Assembly: GCA_036924085.1 (NCBI GenBank)
Contig: JAVGWX010000019.1
Coordinates: 11,580,196 to 11,644,195, forward strand
Reading direction: 5' to 3'
Source of the DNA: Ariolimax columbianus
Lineage: Eukaryota > Mollusca > Gastropoda > Stylommatophora > Arionidae
DNA length: 64,000 nucleotides
The notes below the pieces were generated by a model. It ran no database searches, had not been told where the DNA came from, and saw only the letters and a list, made by a program, of their open reading frames with translations. Position numbers and translations under genes: made by a program. The stretch's first letter is position 1. Each line of letters opens with the position of its first letter. Of the stretch, positions 57,265 through 64,000 are shown one piece after another.

Positions 57265-58060
57265 ATAAAAATAATAATTGCCATCGCAAGCCAAGATGAG
57301 GACAACATCAGACTGTGCTTCAAGATGTGACCTCATATGTTTATAATGATAAATCCTGGCACGGCAGTATCTGTCGCATCCATAGAACGCATATGAAGTG
57401 TCGGTTGTAAGGTCGTCGTGCCTTCTGCTTTTTCGGTCGGCACGCTTTCTGTAGATCTCCGCATTGAGTTCGATCTGCGATCTGAGCACCTTTGGTGATG
57501 TTAACGTGCAGGTAAAGTGATTCTGTGCAAGCAGCTCCCAAAAGGTGGCATCTATTGGTGGTGTTTCTTCTGTTCCACTGATGAGTGTCTGCCTGTTCTG
57601 AACCCATCGTAGAACAGCTGTTTAGTATACACGCATTGGGCATATAAAAATAATGCCCCGTCCATTTCATCTGGGCTCTTAGCAGAATCGTATTGGTGCT
57701 TAACGCGCTAGACTTACTAAGAATTTCAGATGTATCCCCTTTGTCGTGCCATAGGATCCTCAGCAGCATGCACAGACAGCTCAAGTGAAAACTGAACACG
57801 TTCCATGTTTTGTATGCATGAAGCAGAGTATTTCATAATTTTGTTCGGTACAGATTTAGCTTGGTGGCGATATTGATGTCTTGTCAGTTCCAAAACGGTT
57901 CGTGTAGTCTTCCAACGTAGAGTTTGCTTTTGGGATCCTAGTGTTGGCCACAGAGTCAATGTTCATCTCAATGATGAGGGTGCTGATTGTCTACTGCTGA
58001 TCTTGGCATCTTGCACAGCCCTGATTTAGATGGTTCGGAACAACCCAGTAAATATTGGTG
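57265..58060 (-). mobile_element. LINE RT C-terminus with zinc finger end
   Basis: Minus strand: a degenerate MKYSASCIQNMERV segment, ILWHDKGDTSEILSKSSALS, TILLRAQMKWTGHYFYMPNA near 57640-57690, a linker, and at the end a finger in another frame (FYGCDRYCRARIYHYKHMRS near 57330-57395) followed by the terminal DVVLILACDGN. The pattern (W.DKV.D.EVL..., RWAGH..RM, finger, terminal DG.YY) is that of LINEs related to L-CFD. Many frame breaks. Confidence 0.8.
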
Positions 58061-58306
58061 AAGTCTGCCTTTTTTAAACCAATAAATGAATGTCGTATTT
58101 GACCTGGGGTTTAGAAGAGTTGTCTTTCAGAGTCGCTGAGTGATGAGAAGGATTTTCTCTCACAGCAAGACTGACAGGGTATATTTTTGTCGTCACTGCT
58201 AACTTCAACTTACCCAAATGAAATTCCCAGTACAGACAATGCAACAAAAACTGAATCCTCATCGCAAATCGAAACATCTTAGACATGCCAAACTATTCTT
58301 TTTTTG

Positions 58307-58432
58307 TTCTCATGTATTTCTATGTCTTTTCATCTTTTTCGTTTTTTTCCCCTATGTTTTTCTATGTCTTTTCATCTTTTTCTTTTTATTGTTCCTATGT
58401 ATTTTTTTGTATTTTCATCTTTTTCTTATCTT
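58307..58432. repeat. ~43-bp pyrimidine-rich tandem, 3 units
   Basis: CTTTTCATCTTTTTC at 58326, 58368 and (ATTTTCATC) 58411, each preceded by CTATGT(A/T)TTT. Confidence 0.85.
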
Positions 58433-58507
58433 ACAGAAAGTGAACCCCCAAACAATTTAATGCCATCTCGACACGTCATCCGCCACAGCAGCAATTACAA
58501 CAAAACT

Positions 58508-58760
58508 ACCTGTGGAGCCGCGTAGCATAGTGGTTAGCGCTCCGGCTTCTCATCTGAGTAGTCCTGGGTTCATTCCCTAGTTGAAGCGGTAATATTTTTT
58601 TCAGACTGCAATGGCTTAAATTGGTACTTCACTCCGAGAAGTAAAAGCGGCGAGGTAGAGGAGATGGCTACCGACCTAATATAGCCGAGCCTTTCAAATG
58701 TGAGGTCGCTAACACCTTACACCTTTCGGCAGTAATGACATGGGTTACTTTACTTTACTT
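58508..58760 (+). mobile_element. SINE-B, full copy
   Basis: tRNA-like head with A box TAGCATAGTGGTTAGCGC at 58517 and B box GGGTTCATTCCC near 58567, body as in 1080-1278, and a (TTTAC)n tail at 58746-58765. The best-preserved SINE in the window. Confidence 0.88.
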
Positions 58761-59827
58761 TACCTTCTTATAACCTTAGGCCTAACTGTCTTTCTCTCTC
58801 TCTTTCTCTCTACCCATGTGTCACTCACTCTCCATCTTTCAAGCGTCGATACCTTGTACAGTTCAAGTCTCAAATGCCTTACCCTCAAAGACAGTAATTG
58901 CTACGAAACTGCCATATTATGTTAGTCTGCCAATATATCTATCTTTCTGAAGTTATCTCTCTCTCCTCCCTCTCCCTCCCTCTCTCTCTCTCTCTCTCTC
59001 TCTACATTTCTCACTTCCTGTCTGTCGCGTAAAATAACTCTCTAGTCGACCTTCGTACTCTATCTCCTGCTCTCAAATGTATTTTACAAGTACTGCAAAT
59101 TTCACCGCAGCTTGTAATTGTACTTTACAAGTTCTGTATAAATTGTTCTTCAAGCTCTGTTTTTTGCATTTTTACAGCTTATCGATCCTACAAACCTGTT
59201 TATGTACATGTCTCTATTTTTTAATGTAAAACTGAACACCAACACTCACCCTAACTCTATCAAATATCTTCTCAACTGCAGAATAACATTTCCTCTCTTC
59301 GAGTTCCTAAAGATGTAGACGTCAATTTCATTGACAAAGTACCACTTCACAGCTTCTAATGTATGTATGTTATCCATTCAATTCAAGGACTCTTAACATA
59401 TCGGGCTGACCTGACCTCCTTCAAGAGAGATGCAGATGGTGTATGCATTTGGTTGTAGATAGCTAAACTAATGCATCGCATTCGTTTTGTGGTTAGTTCA
59501 TCTGAGGGAGGGTGGGGGGGGGAGGGGGGGGGATATAATTGGAACATACACTGTTGACAGAGATGAGATGTTACAATTGCCTATCTGAGGACGGACGACG
59601 ACGAAGAAGATGAAGAGAAATCATCATTTCAAACAAATGGATTCTGGATTCTATTCTAAAAAAATGGTTAGAGTAAACCAAATGCTGTGTTGAGTCTATT
59701 CTGTCACATCTGGGATGTCAGGTAGTTGGTGATGATAATCATGATGATGGTCATAATGGTAAAGATGATCCTATAAAGGAGAGACAGTGTCGTCGGGGAC
59801 GAAGTGTTAGATATTACATTGCCCCAG
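58761..59827. other. No gene; CT-rich tract
   Basis: 58790-58815 and 58945-59002 are (CT)n-rich. 59507-59532 is G-rich. No coding signal. Confidence 0.6.
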
Positions 59828-60120
59828 GTCTCAGGTTTTATCAATGGTCTCGAGGTACAGGTGTCCGCCTCGGGTGCTGCAGGTCGCGGGTTCGAATCGC
59901 GATGAAGACCGATATTTTTTCACGTGGATCTTCTGGTAACAAATTCCCTATATCTCTGGGTAGTGAGATCGGACTCCCATGTTTAATGTCAAGCACGTTA
60001 AAAATCCTTTCACAATTATAAATCGAAACAAATTAGTGTAACGGCTACTGCAGGAAAAAATTCAAAACATTCTTGTGAAAAATGTACCGAAATTATTTGT
60101 ACCTTCCCCCAGGCACAGTA
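59828..60120 (+). mobile_element. SINE-A copy 2
   Basis: TCTCGAGGTACAGGTGTCCG (A-box region), CGCGGGTTCGAATCGCG (intact B box with pairing stem), GTGGATCTTCTGGTAAC, ATCTCTGGGTAGTGAGATC, TGTCAAGCACGTTAAAAATC, then a tail like that of copy 1 (TTATTTGTACCTTCCCCC). Confidence 0.9.
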
Positions 60121-60129
60121 AGTCGCCGG

Positions 60130-60230
60130 AAGTTTAAAACACCAACTAGATATCCGACATCCTTCGTCTACCTGGCAACATACATTAACATGCCTGTTTT
60201 AATACCAGGAATCCAAGTATTCCATGGTAA
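60130..60230 (+). repeat. Scrap of an unnamed dispersed repeat
   Basis: CTTCGTCTACCTGGCAACAT and ATACCAGGAATCCAAGTAT also occur near 19640-19690. Function unknown. Confidence 0.5.
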
Positions 60231-60299
60231 CCAGTTCCCACATTTGCAGATCGTTCTTCCCTTACCGTAAATCAAGTTTTAAGTTACAAATAGTAGACT

Positions 60300-60385
60300 G
60301 AAACAGTTCGAGACTAGGGATTGGACCTGGCAACTTTTCCGTTTGAAGAAAACGTTCTAGCCACTATGTCATTCAGCGGTTGGAC
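60300..60385 (-). mobile_element. SINE-G, tRNA-like head
   Basis: Minus strand: A-box-like TGACATAGTGGCTAGAACG and B-box-like AGGTCCAATCCC about 45 bases apart. No full cloverleaf; probably the head of a tRNA-derived SINE. Confidence 0.5.
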
Positions 60386-60472
60386 TCTGAAAGCAATTTT
60401 ATACAAATACTGATTCATCTGCTACATTTCAATTGTTAATAATTAAGCGATTCTACGCTTTCTCATGAGCTG

Positions 60473-60781
60473 ATGGTGCCATTTATTCTAAAAGCAATGA
60501 TTAATAAGGGGCAGGTCAAATACATTGATCGAGACACCGACTCCCTTTCTCATTCGTGCTTTGGACACATGTTATATCACAGCAGTCTGTCCATCGAGGT
60601 AGGGCTCCATGTTGTGTTGTCCAAGGTTGTGAGCTTAATTAAAAACCTCGCATTGCACTACAACCAAGAGTTCAGTGATTCAGTCAAGTACGATTCAGAA
60701 AACAAGAAAAGCTGTAACCAGCTACCACAAAAAGTTGTCAAAGTTAATTCAACTCACAAAGAAATGTTGTCAAAAAGTTAA
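60473..60781 (+). pseudogene. Possible transposase-derived ORF (hAT-like?)
   Basis: 102-codon open frame with non-random look: KYIDRDTDSLSHSCFGHMLY then VGLHVVLSKVVSLIKNLALH. The CF.H.L......V..L..K...LI spacing is reminiscent of the hAT transposase segment RCFAHTLNL...L..K.R.LV, but I cannot confirm it. The C-terminal part runs into a 33-bp tandem repeat. No splice signals were placed with confidence. Confidence 0.35.
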
Positions 60782-60883
60782 CTCAGTTCACCAAGAAAAG
60801 TTACCAAAAGTTAACTCAATTCACCAAGAAAAGTCGCCAAAAGTTAACTCAATTCACCAAGAAAAGTCGCCAAAAGTTAACTA
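60742..60883. repeat. 33-bp tandem array, 4 units
   Basis: GTTAACTCAATTCACCAAGA + AAAGTCGCCAAAA. The period is a multiple of three (VNSIHQEKSPK units in one plus frame). The first unit is diverged and 36 bases long. Confidence 0.95.
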
Positions 60884-61084
60884 ATAGTTTGGAACAACAT
60901 CAATTACCATTTATTCTCATTTGTATTGTTCTGAGAAATGTGTGTTGGTTGCCTTAATCCTGTGTGTGATTGTTCTACAGTCTGGCGCATTATCATTAAT
61001 TGTGATTGTGTGTGTGTGTGTGTGTGTCCGGGGGGGGGGGGGACCAGTAAGGTACGGGAATCCATTGAACCTGTTCTCTTTCCT
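60884..61084. other. GT repeat and poly-G
   Basis: 61008-61027 is (GT)n, followed by a 12-base G run at 61030-61041. No gene. Confidence 0.8.
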
Positions 61085-61365
61085 ACCCAGTCAGAACTGA
61101 GTGATCTCGATGAAATGTATCCGCCTCGTGTGCCGGTGTTTGCGGGTTCGAACCACGTTGGAGACCGGGATTTTTCCACTTGGATCTTCTGGTAAAAATG
61201 TCCCTGATCTCTGGGTAGTCAGACGATCAGACTCCCGTGTTCAGTGTCGCGCGCGTTAAACATATTTCGGAAGTTAGAAATCGAAAACAGTAGGTTTAAC
61301 GGTCGATGCCCGGATACAACTAAAAATAATTATAGCTAACAATCTACCGGTGGTTTGTTAAGAAC
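61085..61365 (+). mobile_element. SINE-A copy 3
   Basis: GATCTCGATGAAATGTATCC, TTTGCGGGTTCGAACCACG (B box), CTTGGATCTTCTGGTAAAAA, CTCTGGGTAGTCAGACGA, CCCGTGTTCAGTGTCGCGCG, tail CTAACAATCTACCGGTGGTT. About 75-80 percent identical to copy 2. Confidence 0.88.
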
Positions 61366-61858
61366 ACCATAGATGGCGCTTAACTGCCTGCGGGTCTACT
61401 TAGCTCTAGTGTTTGTGTCTATTAAGATGGACTCGCATATCGGTTAATTACCCTCTAAGAAAATGGTTGTATAAGACTGCACAGTCTTCTATACCAGTAT
61501 AAAGAGGGCTCACCCTGGGGCAACTCTTCGCTTTCTCTCTCTTCTCTCCTAACTCTGTTTCATTTGACTATGTCGTACAGTCACACTCTTGCACGACTTT
61601 CACACGCGCCCTCATGGTGAGGCCCTTCCATTGTACTTTTGTTGGGCTAGCGTCTGAGGGCGCACAAACCTAGCATAGGTACATATAGACGCACACATTC
61701 ATCCAAGCACTGGTTTATGCGTCCTGATTTTGCCCAATGGACTACGGTCTGGGGTAGAAAATGGCGCGCCTCCGCCAGTAGAGACTAGGGAGGTAAACAT
61801 CTAAGCAACAACAACAACAAACCAGTATAAAATACTCTAGGTTAAGTTAAATCTAACC
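61366..61858. other. No recognised gene
   Basis: 61500-61800 is of balanced composition (GGGCTAGCGTCTGAGGGCGC near 61643) but shows no frame or domain. 61806-61821 is (ACA)n. Confidence 0.5.
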
Positions 61859-61868
61859 AAACTAAAAC

Positions 61869-62144
61869 ACTATCTTACTTCTTCGTACACTGTCAGACGT
61901 TGAATTGAATTTGTTCAAAGAAAGCAACGGCCATCTTAAGGCTGTCGACACTGGCATAGAGCGTGTCCAGTGTTGACACTGGTGATGACCACATGTGCTT
62001 TCTCTGATCCTCGCAAGTTGGACAGTTTTGCAGCAGATGTTCATACGTCATGTTCACTGTGTCACAGGTGCACTCATCAGCAGCATCTAGATTCCGTTTA
62101 TTGGATAGATCGTACCTCACATCCGGCTGGCTGCAAATACAATA
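61869..62144 (-). mobile_element. L-RNH copy H with ~10-bp TSD
   Basis: Minus strand: LRYDLSNKRNLDAADECTCD, zinc motif with Cys-to-Thr-rich changes (CTCDTVNM...EHLLQNC), MAVAFFEQIQFNV and stop, ends near TACGAAGAAG at 61876-61886. AAACTAAAAC is at 61859-61868 and 62145-62154. 62116-62144 is extra sequence at the 5' junction. D/E/H subfamily. Confidence 0.88.
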
Positions 62145-62184
62145 AAACTAAAACTCCTTTACGGTTTCTTCTCAATGGCTGATC

Positions 62185-62545
62185 TATGATGAATGCCGAG
62201 TTACGTTGGTGTGCGCGAATCAGTGGCCGAGCTACGTGGGTGGTTGAAGGCCTGACGTCTGCTACGATGGTTGTCACTGGTTGAATGCGGAGCTGCGTGG
62301 GTCAGCGTTGGGTAGACGCCGAGTTACGTTGCGGGCCCCGGTTCAGAAGTCGAGTTACGTTGGTCGACGCGGGCCGGACCCTGAGTTACGCTGGCGGGCA
62401 CGTGTAAAACGCAAGTTACGTTGGCAGTCACGTATCAGATGTCGAGTTACGTGTTGGCGGGTACGTGTTGGCAGGCACGTGTCAGACGTAGAGTCACGTT
62501 GGTCAACGTGAACCTGACGTCGGGTTACGTTGGTGACGCGGGCCG
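62185..62545. repeat. GC-rich degenerate tandem repeat, ~36-40 bp
   Basis: About nine units of GACGTCGAGTTACGTTGG followed by (T)CGACGCGGGCC or GCGGGCACGTGTC. Strikingly CpG-rich (many ACG, TCG) in an AT-rich setting. Confidence 0.88.
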
Positions 62546-63610
62546 ATGTAGGTGATGGTACCAGGCCGGATCAGACTCCAAAAATTCAGTAAAAACATGA
62601 CATATGTATTTTGTAATAATGTATACTGTTATATCGCAGTGGCAAAGCTTAATTCTACATAATATTATCCCATAATTCCAATAAAAGTTATTGTGATAGT
62701 ATCTCAACTAAATATGCGCATTAAAAAGACAGTAGTAGAACTAATGTCTAAATGACTGATGGCGTATATTGCGATCCTGGTTGTATTATATGTTAAGTAT
62801 CTTTTACTGACCAGATTATAATACTTGGCGCGTTTTATCTGGTACTAGTATGAGAAGTTGGATATCCATGTAGCTATGGTTTCTGTATCATTATTTTGTA
62901 CACGAATAATCGCTTTTATTCGTCTTTAACGATGAACATATTTTCGTAGAGGTAATTACTACTGACCAATAAGTGAAATCGTACTTGTGAAAGTCAGTAA
63001 ATACGTCGGCCACTTTGGACATTCTTTATTGTATGTCCACGTATGTCATTATATGACGACATGAAATGTTCCCATGTCATTTGTGTCGCCGTTGATATTT
63101 TAAATTCGTTCTGCTGTGATTTTTCGTTTAAACAATCGATCCATCTTCTTTTGTTTTGAAGTCCTGTCGTTTATTGCTATAGGCTCGAGCGACTGGGAAG
63201 CTAGGATACATTCTTGTCAAATGATCACACTAATTCCAGTGACCACGTTTTGCAAACATATTATTTCATATGTTGTGATATTCCGTTTTAGTTATTTTGT
63301 GAAGGTTCTTGTCTGACATTGAATACAGGTAGTTAGTACAAATATACTGTTGGTCATTTATCGTTATGTCTATATTGTAATGTGGGTATGTCTTAGAAAT
63401 GGTGATACTCTGACATTGCGTTCTGAATTCTTGCTTCTATATCTGCGACCATTCTAAGCCATCTGCGCGAAAGCTTCCAAGATATATTAACCGTGAATAT
63501 ACATAGAACTAAACATAAATGTATGCTTTGAAAATACAGGAAGAAAAACAACATCAATTCAAAGTTATGCATACGCTAAATGGTAAAAAAGAACAGAGAA
63601 ATCAATGACG
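62546..63610. other. Region 3' of the GPCR exon; likely includes its 3' UTR
   Basis: AT-rich without ORFs of note. On the minus strand, AATAAA hexamers downstream of the GPCR stop lie at 63175-63170 and 63030-63025, which would give 3' UTRs of about 440 or 585 bases. Which is used cannot be told from sequence. Confidence 0.5.
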
Positions 63611-63823
63611 TCATAACGCTGTTTCATCACCCGTCACAGCAGTGCTTTTGCCGTTTTCAGTAGGGAGCGTCATGTATTGAGAGTATTCGCGCTCCATTGG
63701 CATGGCTGCTCCAGTGAAGAGTCGCTTGAATGTTTCCCGAAACTGCTTGCTCATCCCGCAGTAAATAAAAAAGTTTAACGGGTAACTCAGCAGGATAAAA
63801 AAGTTGGCGAAAAGGCTGGATAC
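63611..63823 (-). CDS. Last exon of rhodopsin-type GPCR, SPR/MIP-receptor-like
   Basis: Minus-strand exon of 70 codons plus TGA (63611-63613). A pyrimidine-rich ATTTATCTCCTGCAG precedes GTATCC, so the acceptor is at 63824/63823 in phase 0. It encodes most of transmembrane helix 7 (SSLFANFFILLSYPLNFFIY, with YPLNFFIY in place of NPxxY), the helix-8 basic segment CGMSKQFRETFKRLF and a short cytoplasmic tail with Thr/Ser-rich end. A plasma-membrane receptor that couples a (probably peptide) ligand to G proteins. From memory of the family, YPLNFFIYCGM..QFRETF is typical of sex peptide/myoinhibitory peptide receptors; related neuropeptide receptors are possible. Earlier exons lie beyond 64000. Confidence 0.85.
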   Translation of the reverse strand, partial: VSSLFANFFILLSYPLNFFIYCGMSKQFRETFKRLFTGAAMPMEREYSQYMTLPTENGKSTAVTGDETAL

Positions 63824-64000
63824 CTGCAGGAGATAAATAGAGAAAGAAAACATAAATGTTACGGTTGAAATTAGTATTTGTTATTATTAGGAATAATGGT
63901 AATGGCACCAGCAGCAATAGTAGTAGTAGTAGTAGTAGTAAAAGCAGTAGTTGTAGCAATCGTAGTAGTAGTAGCAATAGTAGTAGTAGTAGTAGTAGTA
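63824..64000 (-). other. GPCR intron with (GTA)n microsatellite
   Basis: Intronic sequence upstream of the acceptor. 63919-64000 is (AGT)n/(GTA)n interrupted by AGC and TTG triplets; it runs off the window edge. Confidence 0.8.

Noticed and set aside
57199..57799. Host zinc-finger gene
   Set aside because: The finger is the C-terminal one of a LINE; RWTGH-type RT C-terminus lies just upstream in a broken frame.
59870..59945. Possible tRNA gene at the CGCGGGTTCGAATCGCG B box
   Set aside because: Two further diverged copies with the same downstream body show it is a SINE family.

Overview
The window looks like non-coding, repeat-saturated genomic DNA from an animal, most likely a lophotrochozoan and plausibly a gastropod mollusc. 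The evidence is: no bacterial-style operons; dozens of broken non-LTR retrotransposons (LINEs) with endonuclease, reverse transcriptase and RNase H domains; several tRNA-derived SINE families; one terminal exon of a neuropeptide-type GPCR with a clear splice acceptor; many micro- and minisatellites. The taxon is an inference, since no host gene is complete.

Layout. 0.6-9.5 kb holds LINE relics: a 3' scrap, a 5' half with the endonuclease domain, and three copies of an RNase H-bearing LINE (here L-RNH), two of them fused head-to-head into a large inverted repeat. 9.9-13 kb has a further LINE with an internal 85-bp tandem array, AT-rich DNA, a SINE and a short L-RNH insertion with target-site duplication (TSD). 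13.5-18.1 kb is a decayed satellite (unit about 52-53 bp) broken up by later insertions. At 18.98 kb there is a candidate first exon with a signal-peptide-like start and a 5' splice donor. 20-29 kb holds LINE relics and five minisatellites. 30.7-32.0 kb is a 36-bp array of about 36 units, open in frame on both strands. 33.7-36.3 kb is a G-rich then C-rich minisatellite block. 36.6-38.7 kb has LINE relics with a 169-bp array. 41-46 kb has an L-RNH insertion with TSD, a nearly complete craniofacial-development-protein-2-like LINE (here L-CFD) with a 15-bp TSD, and a third LINE (L-3) next to it. 48-52 kb is simple and tandem repeat. 53.2-53.9 kb is a mariner-like element with long inverted repeats. 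55.0-56.1 kb is an L-RNH insertion flanked by a 166-bp direct repeat. 56-62 kb has SINEs, dispersed repeats, a possible hAT scrap and another L-RNH insertion. At the right edge is the last exon of a sex-peptide/myoinhibitory-peptide-receptor-like GPCR on the minus strand, with its coding end at 63.6 kb.

How the parts relate. L-RNH and L-CFD insertions are 5'-truncated, end in GAA/ATT-type simple tails and carry 10-15 bp TSDs, as expected of target-primed reverse transcription; one L-RNH copy breaks this rule with 166 bp. At least six tandem arrays sit inside LINE coding remnants, so much of the local minisatellite content appears to have been born from LINE sequence. Only two segments (18977-19255 and 63611-63823) look like host coding exons. 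SINE and LINE group names are labels for this answer only; I did not match them to a database.
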